Below are positions 26,677 to 36,176 of a stretch of DNA of 64,000 nucleotides, piece after piece. Below the pieces are notes generated by a model that was not told where the DNA came from, did not search any database, and was given only the letters and a program-made list of their open reading frames with translations. Made by a program: the position numbers and the translations under genes. Origin of the DNA: Aliiroseovarius halocynthiae (GTDB lineage Bacteria > Pseudomonadota > Alphaproteobacteria > Rhodobacterales > Rhodobacteraceae); the NCBI RefSeq assembly GCF_007004645.1, contig NZ_ML660019.1, positions 330,437 through 394,436 of the forward strand, read 5' to 3'. Position 1 is the first letter of the stretch. Every line of letters starts with the position of its first letter.

Positions 26677-28872
26677 ATGAGCGACATTGAGCAGTTTCCG
26701 GAAGGCGCAAGGGTCGGCGTGCTGACCGCCCAGCCTCTGGACCGAATCCTGACATATCGTGCGCCCGAAGGCGGCTGCGTGCAGGGCGACTATGTCGAAG
26801 TGCCGCTTGGGCCACGCAAAGTGTTGGGCATGGTCTGGGGGCCGGGCGAGGGTGGCTTTGATGCCTCGAAACTGCGCGCTGTGAACCGGGTGCTGGACGT
26901 GGCCCCGATGCGATCTGAAATGGCAGAATTTCTGACTCGCGTGGGCGATTATACCCTGACCCCGATGTCTCAGATGCTGCGCCTTGCCACCCGCGCACCG
27001 GGTCTGAGCGATCCACCGTCCATGCGCAAGATCTTGAAGGCGTCCGGCCATCGCCCGAACCGCCTGACGGATGCGCGTGCCAAGGTGATGGATGCGCTGA
27101 TGGATCAGCCCGGCGTGGGGTTCACGCAGAAAGAGCTTGCCGATCTGGCAGGCGTCAGCGGGTCCGTGGTGAAGGGTTTGGTGAAGCTTGGCGCGATCCG
27201 GGAAGAGGATACGCCGCGCGACATGCCGTACCCGCGGCTTGATCCATCGCTGCCCAGTAAAACCCTGACCGAAGATCAGGCCCTCGCGGCCAAGCAGTTG
27301 TCTGACGGTGTGCGTGGCGGCCGCTATGGCACCACGCTTTTGCGCGGCGTCACGGGCGCCGGTAAGACCGAAGTCTATCTGGAAGCCGTCGCCGCCTGTC
27401 TGCGCAAAGGGCGTCAAGCATTGGTGCTTCTGCCCGAGATCGCCCTGACCGCCGAGTTTCTAAAACGGGTCGAGGAACGCTTTGGTGCACGCCCCGCCGA
27501 ATGGCATTCCGGCGTCACCATGACCGAGCGCCGCCGGTGCTGGCGCATGGTTGGGCAGGGCGAGGCGCAGTTGGTCGTTGGAGCCCGATCTGCGCTCTAT
27601 CTTCCCTTCCGCGATTTAGGCCTGATCATCGTGGATGAGGAGCACGACAGTTCCTACAAACAGGAAGACGGGGTGTTGTACTCGGCCCGTGATATGGCGG
27701 TGATGCGGGCGTCGATTTGTGATGCGCAGGTGGTGCTGGCCTCGGCCACGCCGTCGCTGGAGACGTGGGCCAATTGTGAGGCTGGGAAATACAAACGGAT
27801 CGAGCTGACCAGCCGTTATGGCCCCGCCGTCATGCCCGACATGTGTGCAATTGATATGCGTCAAGAAGACCTGCCCGCGCAAAGTTGGATCTCGCCCACC
27901 TTGAAAGCCGCCGTGACCCAACGCATTGCGAAGGGAGAACAATCGCTTTTGTTTATCAACCGCCGTGGCTATGCGCCGGTCACGATTTGCCGGGCTTGCG
28001 GGCACCAGATCGGTTGCGACCATTGCGACGCACGCATGGTCGAGCACCGGTTCCAAAAACGCCTTGTCTGCCATCAATGCGGCGAGACGAAGCCGATGCC
28101 GGACGCCTGCCCGGAATGCGAGGTCGAGGGCAAGCTGGCCCCCGTTGGCCCCGGCGTCGAACGACTGGCCGAGGAAGTGACCGCCGCCTTTCCAGACGCC
28201 CGCATCGCTGTGTTGTCCTCGGACCTCTTCGGGTCCGCGCGGGCGTTGAAAGAACAGATCGAGCTGATTGCCGACGGCGGCGCGGACATCATTATCGGCA
28301 CACAGCTGGTCGCTAAGGGGCACAACTTCCCAAAGCTCACCTTGGTGGGTGTGATCGACGCGGATCTTGGCTTGCAAGGCTCTGACCTGCGTGCAGCAGA
28401 GCGTACGTTCCAATTGATCCGACAGGTTGCAGGCCGGGCAGGGCGGGCGGAAACGCCGGGGGTGGCTTTGCTACAGACCTTCCAGCCAGAACATCCTGTG
28501 ATCCGCGCGATCCTTGCGGGCGAGGAAGAACGGTTCTGGAAAGCCGAAGCGGGCGAGCGACAGGCCGCTGGCGTGCCGCCTTACGGGCGTCTGGCCGGGA
28601 TCGTCCTGTCGTCGCCCGACATTCAAGCGGTGTTTGACCTTGGGGCCGAGATGGCCCGCCGGTCCGAGCCTCTGACCCAAATCGGCGCGCAGCTTTTCGG
28701 CCCCGCCCCCGCCCCCATCGCCCGCGTGCGTGGACGACATCGCGTGCGCTTGCTTGTGAAGGCCGAGAAAACCGCCCCCATCCAAGCCGCGCTAAAACGC
28801 TGGCTGGCGCAGTTCCAGATCAAAGGGGATATGCGCGTGTCCGTGGATATCGACCCGCAGAGTTTTTATTGA
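26677..28872 (+). CDS. priA: primosomal replication restart helicase
   Basis: A 731-residue SF2 helicase that reloads the replisome at stalled forks. Walker A is GVTGAGKTE, and the DEEH box is [11 protein letters not shown]. The zinc-binding domain carries eight cysteines ([14 protein letters not shown] ... CHQCGE ... CPECE). A helicase motif VI-like [10 protein letters not shown] follows. The N-terminal 3'-DNA-binding domain includes [14 protein letters not shown] 26677 is preferred over the open extension to 26620. The next 184 bases before the minus-strand cluster hold no gene that I recognise. Confidence 0.95.
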   Translation: MSDIEQFPEGARVGVLTAQPLDRILTYRAPEGGCVQGDYVEVPLGPRKVLGMVWGPGEGGFDASKLRAVNRVLDVAPMRSEMAEFLTRVGDYTLTPMSQMLRLATRAPGLSDPPSMRKILKASGHRPNRLTDARAKVMDALMDQPGVGFTQKELADLAGVSGSVVKGLVKLGAIREEDTPRDMPYPRLDPSLPSKTLTEDQALAAKQLSDGVRGGRYGTTLLRGVTGAGKTEVYLEAVAACLRKGRQALVLLPEIALTAEFLKRVEERFGARPAEWHSGVTMTERRRCWRMVGQGEAQLVVGARSALYLPFRDLGLIIVDEEHDSSYKQEDGVLYSARDMAVMRASICDAQVVLASATPSLETWANCEAGKYKRIELTSRYGPAVMPDMCAIDMRQEDLPAQSWISPTLKAAVTQRIAKGEQSLLFINRRGYAPVTICRACGHQIGCDHCDARMVEHRFQKRLVCHQCGETKPMPDACPECEVEGKLAPVGPGVERLAEEVTAAFPDARIAVLSSDLFGSARALKEQIELIADGGADIIIGTQLVAKGHNFPKLTLVGVIDADLGLQGSDLRAAERTFQLIRQVAGRAGRAETPGVALLQTFQPEHPVIRAILAGEEERFWKAEAGERQAAGVPPYGRLAGIVLSSPDIQAVFDLGAEMARRSEPLTQIGAQLFGPAPAPIARVRGRHRVRLLVKAEKTAPIQAALKRWLAQFQIKGDMRVSVDIDPQSFY

Positions 28873-29056
28873 GAAGTGTCTGCTCTGCTGTAAAAACCAG
28901 CCTTGCGCGCCACACTTCATTTGTGACGGGTTGGTCGCGGTATTCCTTTGCTCAAGCCATCTTTCGTGATTGCATCCAAGACAGGAGAGGTCGCCGTCGG
29001 TCTTGGTAGGCTCCAGGGTCGTCAGATGGGCGCAGCATTCGCTCAAGCCGCCCAAG

Positions 29057-30418
29057 CTACGTCGACACATTTTTCACCTTTGAGAGCACGAATGGAATTG
29101 CGATCAGGACAAACACAACCTGCGCCACAAAGATCATGGTGTAGGAAGTATAGAGTGGTATTTTTGCTAGCTCGGCCAGCTGAACGAAGACTTCAAATAA
29201 CTCCAATCCAACTTCCGTACCAATGATGATTACAAATGCAATAAAAAGGGAGAGCCCCGCACCCTGTGAGCTCGATTTGGACACTGCAAAAATGGCGGCC
29301 GTTGTTAGCAATCCGGTTCCAAATCCGGTGATGGCCTTGGAGCCAACATAAACTTCATAAATGGGGTAGCTAAAGTAGAGCATATATGACGCCAGGCCGA
29401 TTGCCGCAATTGCGGCACCCAAAACCATTAGTGCCCGCTGTAGTTGATACCGGGCCAGCAGTGCAGTTGCCCCCATCGCCGCGCAAACCTGTGCGAGGGC
29501 CGCGAGGGTGGCGCGATCAGCGATCAAGGTGTTGGAACACATATGCAACACTAGATAGGCGGTGTCATAAAACCCAGTAGTCGCAATATTAACCAAGAAT
29601 AAAAACACGAAGATTCCCATTGTCGCGCTGCCGGCAGTTCGTGCAGAGCCTTTGGCCTTTTGGCTATGGATCAGGTTGATGAGGGCTATCACGAACAGGA
29701 CCGCCATGCCCTGCGTCAGCGGCGATGAGATACCCAACATAGTGACGAGAAGGGTCATCACTTCAAAGGCGATCAAAGTCAAAATTGCAGGCACAAGCGC
29801 CATAATGGACGGTGCCGTCTGATCCGTGAAAGCAGCTTTCACCGGCTCGCGCACAATCCAGATTGCTGCGATCAATAAAAGCGGTGCGACCGCAAAGCCC
29901 GCAAAAAACACATCAAGCCCATAGCGTGGCGCAATCACGCGGACCAACTGTGGTGTCACTAGGAATGCCGCTGGCATTGCCACAGCCCATACGCCTGTCA
30001 AAAGCTTTGCATGTCTTTCGCCACCCCAACCTGTCAGTAGCTGCGCTACCGGGGCCATTGATGCCAGTGAGAACCCAATAAGCGGAAATAATAGCATCAC
30101 CAGCGCTTCCCGCGCCGCCACCGGCGGGCTCGTCCAGAACATGGCGGCAAGACCGAAGCCAGCACCACTCGCGATGAGGCACATCACTGTGGTCAGCATT
30201 TTAATGGAAAACCGCGCGAGCATCCATGGTGAGATCAGGAGCGACAGCAAGACAGCACCAAGCAGCAATTCGATGATTGCCGACGTCTGCGAAACGGAGA
30301 TTTTGAGAAAACTCGCAAACGTGCCCTCTGAGACGAACACTGTCGAACTGATTACCGAGCGCAGCCCGTTACCCAGCAAGACCAATGCCATCAAGAGTGG
30401 CAGAGTGACCTTATTCAT
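29057..30418 (-). CDS. MFS-like multispan membrane protein, last gene of the oxidase cluster
   Basis: A 453-residue protein with 12 to 14 hydrophobic helices separated by short loops, in the pattern of a major facilitator transporter. A first half with STVFVSEGTFASFLKISVSQ and a second half from about 240 can be seen. No substrate-specific motif was recognised. It overlaps the GMC large-subunit gene by 8 bases and is the most distal gene of a six-gene minus-strand run, so it probably imports the dehydrogenase substrate or exports a product or peptide; either is inference. Codon use is AT-richer than the priA region. Confidence 0.7.
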   Translation of the reverse strand: MNKVTLPLLMALVLLGNGLRSVISSTVFVSEGTFASFLKISVSQTSAIIELLLGAVLLSLLISPWMLARFSIKMLTTVMCLIASGAGFGLAAMFWTSPPVAAREALVMLLFPLIGFSLASMAPVAQLLTGWGGERHAKLLTGVWAVAMPAAFLVTPQLVRVIAPRYGLDVFFAGFAVAPLLLIAAIWIVREPVKAAFTDQTAPSIMALVPAILTLIAFEVMTLLVTMLGISSPLTQGMAVLFVIALINLIHSQKAKGSARTAGSATMGIFVFLFLVNIATTGFYDTAYLVLHMCSNTLIADRATLAALAQVCAAMGATALLARYQLQRALMVLGAAIAAIGLASYMLYFSYPIYEVYVGSKAITGFGTGLLTTAAIFAVSKSSSQGAGLSLFIAFVIIIGTEVGLELFEVFVQLAELAKIPLYTSYTMIFVAQVVFVLIAIPFVLSKVKNVST

Positions 30419-32027
30419 GTGCTGTGCTGACCAGATGTTCCGCTAGCCGGATCCCCATGGCGGCGATGGTTAGTGACGGTGCATTGACCGGCGCGCTGAC
30501 GTGGGTCGAGGCGCCGAGGATATAGAGGTTGCGATGCTGATGTGTTTGCAGATCAGCATTCACGACAGAGGTAGCGGGGTCTGTTCCCATACGCGTCGTT
30601 CCCGCGATAATGGCGTTGGACAGATAAGGTGTATCAGACTTGATGTCTTCTGCCCCCATCAATGTCAGAACCTTCTCATTTGTCTGCGTCGCGATTTCCA
30701 CACCGGCGCGTGTGTATTCATCGACGGTGAAAGCCACTCGCGGCTTTGGTACGCCCGCACTGTCCATCTGATCAGACAGAGTGATACGGTTATCTGCATC
30801 GCCGAGCGTTTCCGCGGATGAATTCAGGCGGACATGTCGTCCGATTTGGTCATTGAGCGCCTGAACCAAAGCCGCTCCGCGCATACCTTGGCTGATCAAC
30901 TCCTTGGATAGTTTGGTCGCATCGGCGTTTCCGCTCCAACCGTTGTTCATGAAGGACGTACCAAACGGAGCATAGTCTTTGCGAAAGTTTCCATCCCGAA
31001 ATTCAATAATACCCGATGTCTGTTGCGGCCCGCGATACGGATAAACCGGATCCGTGACTTCACCTGTGACATCGACGTTGTACTGCGACAGCAAGTAACG
31101 CCCAACTTGGTCGTTCTCATTGGCAACACCGTTGGGTGCGGTTTCTTGTCGAGAATTCAACAGTAGCCGCGGGTTTTCGACAGCGTGGCACCCCAACACA
31201 AATGTATTGCCGGTTACCTTCTGCGTGCTGCCATCGGGGCGCCTGATCGTCAGCGATACCACGTCTTGATCTGCACCGATTTCAACGAAGGTGACAAGGG
31301 CGTCCAACTCAATTCGTGCGCCCGCCGCCACCGCCTTGTCCATGTCGATGGATGCATCATATTTTGCGGCGATCGGACAGATCGGTACACAGGTGTTGTT
31401 GCCACAGCATGGCGGACGTCCGTCAAAGATCACCGAGTTTCGCGCGTGCGAGAAGCGTTTGGATGTCAGGTCCATCTGGTCCAACGCCTTTTGGATCTGA
31501 AGATCCATGTAGGAGGCTGGGATCGGTGGCATTGTATAGCCTTCGCCAGGTTTGCGTGGCGATCCCCAAGTGTAATCAGGGTCTCCAGACACACCCCAGC
31601 GCGCCTCGGCTTTCTCATAGAATGGGATCAGTTCGTCATAGCCTATCGGCCAATCAGTTCCGCGCCCGTAGAGCGTCGCGCCTTGAAAATCGGCAGGGCG
31701 CAGGCGATCAGCGAACCCGGTCCAGTGCCAAGTCGTGCCGCCGTAAATCCGCAAATAGGCACCAACAAACCTTTCCGGCCCGGCCTGGTCGTAAAAGCTG
31801 TCATAGTCGGTATCCGTTGGATGTGGGGCACTGTTTTGGCTGGGATAAGGGGCTTGCGGCCCTTTAACTGGATTCTGATAAAAGTCACTGAGGTATTCGG
31901 CACGTAATTTGCGGCCGCCCGCCTCAAGCACCAACACGTCGCGCCCGGCATCGGCCAAGCTGCGCGACAGATGCGCCCCGGCCATGCCGGACCCAACGAT
32001 AACGATATCTGCGTTAAGATCGGTCAT
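30411..32027 (-). CDS. GMC-family membrane-type dehydrogenase, FAD large subunit
   Basis: A 538-residue FAD enzyme. The Rossmann motif is VIVGSGMAGAHL (9-20). The cysteine-rich loop CCGNNTCVPICP (C207, C208, C213, C217) resembles the loop that binds a 3Fe-4S cluster in FAD glucose dehydrogenase large subunits. The C-terminal GASTHVSAPVNAPSLTIAAM supplies the catalytic His/Asn pair. These features fit the three-subunit sugar or alcohol dehydrogenase class (glucose, fructose, gluconate or sorbitol) facing the periplasm. The substrate is not predictable. It overlaps the small-subunit gene by 4 bases. The large subunit has no signal peptide and would travel with the Tat-exported small subunit. 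Confidence 0.86.
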   Translation of the reverse strand: MTDLNADIVIVGSGMAGAHLSRSLADAGRDVLVLEAGGRKLRAEYLSDFYQNPVKGPQAPYPSQNSAPHPTDTDYDSFYDQAGPERFVGAYLRIYGGTTWHWTGFADRLRPADFQGATLYGRGTDWPIGYDELIPFYEKAEARWGVSGDPDYTWGSPRKPGEGYTMPPIPASYMDLQIQKALDQMDLTSKRFSHARNSVIFDGRPPCCGNNTCVPICPIAAKYDASIDMDKAVAAGARIELDALVTFVEIGADQDVVSLTIRRPDGSTQKVTGNTFVLGCHAVENPRLLLNSRQETAPNGVANENDQVGRYLLSQYNVDVTGEVTDPVYPYRGPQQTSGIIEFRDGNFRKDYAPFGTSFMNNGWSGNADATKLSKELISQGMRGAALVQALNDQIGRHVRLNSSAETLGDADNRITLSDQMDSAGVPKPRVAFTVDEYTRAGVEIATQTNEKVLTLMGAEDIKSDTPYLSNAIIAGTTRMGTDPATSVVNADLQTHQHRNLYILGASTHVSAPVNAPSLTIAAMGIRLAEHLVSTAHE

Positions 32028-32497
32028 GCGGCCTCCCATGGGTGCAACCAGTACCCAAACTCTGGTCCTGCACATAGCCCAGGTGCTTTGGCAAATCGCA
32101 GAGATTTCCATGCTAACGCATAGGGATAGTTGATCATCCGCGCGTTACCTTCAGATGGATCAGCAGAGCCCGTAAACAGATAACTTGCAATCCATTGCAC
32201 CTGACTTTCAAACGGGTCTGGTTGCGGGTCAAGCACAGAGATAACGCCATTTCGGCCAAATCGGCTGACCAGGTCGCTAAGCGCAGAGAGGCCAAACTTG
32301 GCTTCGAAATCACGCGTTAGAGCAGTCAATAGTGGCGGTGATAGCTCTACCGGACCAGCTATAGCGTGCACCAGCGCATCCCAGATCGTATCATCATACA
32401 ACCCGGCAAGGCCTCCACCATGCGCTATACCTGACAGAGCCAACACACTACATGTGCCGCCGAGCACCGCTCTGCGAGAAAGATGTTTAGTGGTCAC
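32024..32497 (-). CDS. dehydrogenase small subunit with Tat signal
   Basis: A 157-residue protein. The N-terminus has a Tat-like motif SRRAVLGG (7-14) before a hydrophobic core. The rest (Q-rich ELSPPLLTALTRDFEAKFG, ending WLHPWEAA) resembles the small subunit of FAD sorbitol/fructose/glucose dehydrogenases, which acts as a chaperone and hitch-hiker export partner for the large subunit. It overlaps both neighbours by 4 bases. Confidence 0.75.
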   Translation of the reverse strand: MTTKHLSRRAVLGGTCSVLALSGIAHGGGLAGLYDDTIWDALVHAIAGPVELSPPLLTALTRDFEAKFGLSALSDLVSRFGRNGVISVLDPQPDPFESQVQWIASYLFTGSADPSEGNARMINYPYALAWKSLRFAKAPGLCAGPEFGYWLHPWEAA

Positions 32498-33189
32498 TGC
32501 AAACTCACTTCGACAAAACCACGCGATCTGTTTGATCCGGTGTCAATCAGCATCATCGCGTCGTGAAGTTTCTGTACTGTGATCCAAACCGGTGGGTATT
32601 TGTACTTCGCAACATCAAGGATCAGCACGCTATCGGTGTCCGCATCAAAAGCGCCTATGGGCGAGATGTGACCATCTCCCTTCTGTGGCAAAGCTTGGCG
32701 CGAATAGTTGACTATCAATCTTGCGTTGCGGTCAGATAGTGTCGCCTCAATCGCGCTGCGCAATTCATCCACAGAGGTTTCATCCGCAAAGTGGTGCTCT
32801 GCTGCCAGTCCGACGTTTTCAATGAACTGATCAAGCTCCTCCAAAGTCAGCCCTTCATGTTCAACCATGCCATAGGGCTTTAGCTCCTGGTTTGCAGCAT
32901 TGAACAAAAGGTCTTGGGTGAAAAGCGTCCAAGGATACAGCCGATCCGGAGACGGGCGATCGATGTTCAGCGAATTTGCGACCGCAGCAACCGAGGCGGG
33001 CCCGCAAAATGTGAGAACCTGTTCAGTTTCCAGATAGGTCGCGAGGCTGAAATAGTCGCGGTTCAGCCCTGTCTTCACTAGGCGATCTTCGCCTGCCTCA
33101 GTCGTCAGATAAAGCAGATCGTCTTGTGCGATTGCCATCGTGGCGGTGAGTGCAACGAAAGCTGTAGCAACTAGTTTGCGGCAAACCAT
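32494..33189 (-). CDS. phytochelatin-synthase-like enzyme with signal peptide
   Basis: A 231-residue papain-like transpeptidase or hydrolase. The catalytic set is intact: C62 (FCGPASVAAVAN), H174 (GHISPIGAF) and D192 (ILDVAKYKYPPVW). The spacings 112 and 18 match the established cyanobacterial triad (C70-H183-D201: 113 and 18). Residues 1-21 form a signal peptide ending AIAQ, so the enzyme should act outside the cytoplasm. Bacterial relatives mainly cleave glycine from glutathione to give gamma-glutamylcysteine; phytochelatin synthesis is weaker. It overlaps the cytochrome gene by 19 bases and the small-subunit gene by 4. Confidence 0.82.
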   Translation of the reverse strand: MVCRKLVATAFVALTATMAIAQDDLLYLTTEAGEDRLVKTGLNRDYFSLATYLETEQVLTFCGPASVAAVANSLNIDRPSPDRLYPWTLFTQDLLFNAANQELKPYGMVEHEGLTLEELDQFIENVGLAAEHHFADETSVDELRSAIEATLSDRNARLIVNYSRQALPQKGDGHISPIGAFDADTDSVLILDVAKYKYPPVWITVQKLHDAMMLIDTGSNRSRGFVEVSLQ

Positions 33190-33470
33190 TCGGCGATCTC
33201 CTTTATGTCTTCATCGGTCAGTTCTTTGGCATAGGTGCTCATCACATCGGCCGGCCCGCCCGTGCGCCGGCCGTCGCGGTATGATCGCAATGCAGCTTCG
33301 AGATAGGTCGCACGCTGACCCGACAAGATCGGGACCCCCGCAACCAGCGGGTTCCCATCCGCAGAATGACACGACACACAGTTTGTCGCCACCGTTGGGA
33401 TGCTGCTGTCTTGCGCCTGCGCTGCAATCGGCAACACCAGCAACGCTGCGCTAAGCTTCAATATTGACAT
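33171..33470 (-). CDS. small monohaem c-type cytochrome
   Basis: A 99-residue cytochrome of the c553 class. It has a signal peptide (about 1-20, ending AAQAQ), haem site CVSCH (31-35), probable axial M77 (DVMSTYAK) and C-terminal helix LTDEDIKEIAEWFA. It starts inside the multicopper oxidase gene (20-base overlap) and overlaps the phytochelatin-synthase-like gene at its end. It replaces the three-haem subunit that normally serves GMC dehydrogenases and may connect the dehydrogenase to the oxidase; that linkage is inferred from order only. Confidence 0.85.
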   Translation of the reverse strand: MSILKLSAALLVLPIAAQAQDSSIPTVATNCVSCHSADGNPLVAGVPILSGQRATYLEAALRSYRDGRRTGGPADVMSTYAKELTDEDIKEIAEWFAAN

Positions 33471-34992
33471 TCAGCATCATCCCCAGATCTTCGTGTGGCA
33501 AAATATGGCAGTGCATCACAAACCGCCCATCAAATTCGGTGAATCGCATCCGTACCGTTGCCGTACCAGCAGCTGGTACCGCGATTGTGTCCTGCCAATG
33601 CTTGTACGCCAACGCCTCACCGTTGATATGGGTCACCTGCATTGGATTCACATGCACATGGATTGGATGTGGAAAGGGTGTGGTGTTCACAAATTCCCAC
33701 TCCTCGGCCTCGCCTAGTTTTGCGACGATATCGTCACGTGACGGGTCAAAAGGTTCACCATTCAGCGTAAAGACCACGTCTTTATACATGCCGGGTGTTT
33801 CTTTCACACCAAGAACAATCTGGCGGTGGTTGGTAATCTCGGCATCAGTGATGTCGGTGAGGACCGCGTTTTTTGGCAACGGCCCTTCTGGAATGCGCGT
33901 TCCCTTTTTGACGTCAGACGCGATCCGATCCGTATCTGCGGGCAGAACGATCACCTGTGCCATATGTACCTCAGGCAGGTCAGTCTTGCCTTGCGTGAAT
34001 GCTGGGCGTAGCAGGTCATAAACGCCAACCTTAGGCGCCCTCACCATTAGGTTGGATCGATTGCCCGGTGCAATCTCAACTTTGTTGGTCAGCCGGGCAT
34101 GGTCGTAGGGGTTCCCGTCAAAGCCGATCTCATGAAGCTCCAGGCCATCCAGTGTCATAGGCAAGAATTGCTCATCGCCGGCGTTCAGCCAGCGCCAATG
34201 CTGTACCTCGCCTTCACGCATGTATATCTTGGGCTGGTATTCGCCATTCACGAGCCAAAACCGCTCGGAATCCAAGTTCCATATGGTGTCATAGCTGTCG
34301 ACCTCGCCACTTGAGGGATCAACTACGGGGCATTGAAAGACCATCACACGCTCAATCGCTTCGGCGACTGCGGGAACGTCATCGAGCGTACCGCGCACGA
34401 TCATCATGCCACCGCAACCAGACGCCACCTGAACGGCGACTGAACCGTGACGGTGCGGATGATACCAATAATTCCCGGCAGGGTGATCCTCTGGCAGCTG
34501 CACCAGATAGTTGAAGCTTTCACCAGGGTTTATCTGCAAATACACGTTGTCACTATTGCCCTTGGGGCTGACGTGGAACCCATGAAAATGTAGGTTTGTC
34601 GAGTTGAACTGGTTGGGTGTGTTCAGAACCGGGTCGCTATCAGGGTTTGATGGAAACCGGTTGTGCAGCGTAATCTCTATTTCGTCCCCGGGGGAAACAC
34701 GGAATGTCGGCGCTGGAATTTCGCCTTCGTAGAGGCGCAAAGACGCACTAGCATAGGGTAGATCATGACGCGCAATGACCATGTTCAACTCGGTGCGAAA
34801 CCGGCCACCAACAGACGTAATCTCACGCGGATTTTTAAGGTCACCCTCCATTCCAAGTGGCGACTGCGCTGGGATTTGGGCATCTAGCACGCCCGCTGCT
34901 TCAGCGCCTCGCGCAGAAAAGTAGTTGCCCAAGACGACTGTACCAGCCATCGCAGTGGTGCCCAAAATAGCTCTGCGGCGGCTGATTTGCAT
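33451..34992 (-). CDS. periplasmic multicopper oxidase
   Basis: A 513-residue oxidase. The N-terminal SRRRAIL before a hydrophobic stretch is a Tat signal, consistent with export of a folded copper enzyme. The copper motifs are complete: HFHGFHV, YWYHPHRHG, HPIHVHVNP and HCHILPHEDLGMM (494-506), the last giving type 1 ligands H500, C495 and M505 and type 3 H494/H496. It belongs to the laccase/CopA-like group; the substrate (metal, phenol or cytochrome) is unknown. ATG 34992 is preceded by AGAGG; an upstream in-frame extension to 35070 is rejected because it would bury the Tat motif. First gene of the cluster. Confidence 0.88.
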   Translation of the reverse strand: MQISRRRAILGTTAMAGTVVLGNYFSARGAEAAGVLDAQIPAQSPLGMEGDLKNPREITSVGGRFRTELNMVIARHDLPYASASLRLYEGEIPAPTFRVSPGDEIEITLHNRFPSNPDSDPVLNTPNQFNSTNLHFHGFHVSPKGNSDNVYLQINPGESFNYLVQLPEDHPAGNYWYHPHRHGSVAVQVASGCGGMMIVRGTLDDVPAVAEAIERVMVFQCPVVDPSSGEVDSYDTIWNLDSERFWLVNGEYQPKIYMREGEVQHWRWLNAGDEQFLPMTLDGLELHEIGFDGNPYDHARLTNKVEIAPGNRSNLMVRAPKVGVYDLLRPAFTQGKTDLPEVHMAQVIVLPADTDRIASDVKKGTRIPEGPLPKNAVLTDITDAEITNHRQIVLGVKETPGMYKDVVFTLNGEPFDPSRDDIVAKLGEAEEWEFVNTTPFPHPIHVHVNPMQVTHINGEALAYKHWQDTIAVPAAGTATVRMRFTEFDGRFVMHCHILPHEDLGMMLNVNIEA

Positions 34993-35573
34993 GTCGGAAC
35001 CTCTGCTGTGATTTGACGAACGATGACGTGAAAGCGGGTGTCTGTTCTGGTGGCAAATTGTCGCACTCATACGTAACTATCGTGCTTTGCTCTGTCTACA
35101 CTTTTTGGTTGCTCTTCGGTCGACCGAGTTGAAAGCTGGCAACGCGTCTAAACCCTCCAAAAGTCGGCTAAGGACAGATCCAAACGATGGATGCGAATAG
35201 AGCTGCAATCTGTCATTCAGCAAGAATGTTGCGGCTTAGCATACTTGAGTACAAAAATAGGAAAGACTTCTGCTGCGTGTCGCTCTGTCGATCCAAGAAC
35301 TGGAAAGAGCGGCTCACGAAACGAACAGAGACAGAGTCGGGCTTGTGACCGACATAGCCAGTCGCCAAGAGTTTCAACACCAATACGGCCATTCGTGCAT
35401 CACTCAGCCTTTGTCAAACTGGGCTCGAAGCTGATTTCAAAAAAGAGATTGCTCGGTCTCCAACTGAAGGATCTCGGGCTGTTCTACAAGAGTATCCGTA
35501 ATCATCACGCAGATTAAATACATCAATGCATAAGCCAAGCAGTGCCCAAGAAGCGAAGTGATATCGAGCACTC
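34993..35573. other. 581-base AT-richer spacer before the oxidase cluster
   Basis: Lies between the multicopper oxidase start and the SRPBCC gene end. Codon-like runs exist (a 57-codon open frame 35261-35434 without ATG, and a 108-codon frame at 35191-35517), but neither has a clear ribosome site or a family I recognise. It should hold the cluster promoter; no operator was identified. The base composition suggests old, eroded DNA. Confidence 0.5.
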
Positions 35574-36023
35574 TTAGCCAGAGATAACCCTCTTCTCCAA
35601 CCCTTTCAAATTCCCGCCCACGACCGTGTTAAAAGGGCGTCTCATCAAAAGCTGCCCCATAAGCCACCCGAATGGGCCGAATTTGACCTGAAATTGAGTG
35701 TTCCAAACGGTTTTTGAACGTCCGTTTGGCAGCGGTTCAACACGAATTATCGTTTCGAGCGCCTTCAAAGGCAGAGGTTCAAGGTCAGAGCAATGGATCG
35801 TCATTTCGCGGTTTGGTTGCCAGTCTACGACCTCTTCCACAAGAGACGTGCCATTGTCGAAATGGGCGCGTCGCCTTGCGCCAAGCCCCTCGCGGAAATC
35901 TGTCAGTGCATCCACTTTGACGACGAGCGGAGCGATGTCATCAAGATGCATGAAGCGGCTCAGTTCGGCCCAGACGGCTTCGGGCGTTGCGCCGATCTTT
36001 CGGGTTCGTTCAATCTGAATCAC
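35574..36023 (-). CDS. SRPBCC (polyketide cyclase/START-like) family protein
   Basis: A 149-residue ligand-binding beta-grip protein with ATPEAVWAELSRFMHLDDIAPLV in the first helix and a final long helix from GWLMGQLLMRRPFNTVVGGNL. GTG 36023 is preceded by AAAGGA at 7-base spacing, so the longer start at 36053 is less likely. No substrate motif. Divergent from the MFS gene at 36235. Confidence 0.78.
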   Translation of the reverse strand: MIQIERTRKIGATPEAVWAELSRFMHLDDIAPLVVKVDALTDFREGLGARRRAHFDNGTSLVEEVVDWQPNREMTIHCSDLEPLPLKALETIIRVEPLPNGRSKTVWNTQFQVKFGPFGWLMGQLLMRRPFNTVVGGNLKGLEKRVISG

Positions 36024-36065
36024 AGTGCAGTCCTTTAACAATGTTAAGTGCACCCTAGCAGCCCA

Positions 36066-36089
36066 CTCCTGACCGCATACTGTCAGGAG
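36066..36089. promoter_or_regulatory. 8-base-arm inverted repeat, candidate operator
   Basis: CTCCTGAC (36066-36073) and GTCAGGAG (36082-36089) are exact reverse complements separated by 8 bases, in the divergent promoter region between the SRPBCC gene and the MFS gene. It has the size of a dimeric regulator site. Confidence 0.5.
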
Positions 36090-36176
36090 AGATGGCAGGA
36101 GCTGCCAAAAAAGTTTCTGCAGCGCGGGTGGTGGTGTCTACGTTTCGGTGTTGATTCATATTCCTATATCTGAAAT

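Noticed and set aside
35191-35517. 108-codon ORF in the spacer
   Set aside because: No family recognised, low-complexity composition; treated as a possible relic only.
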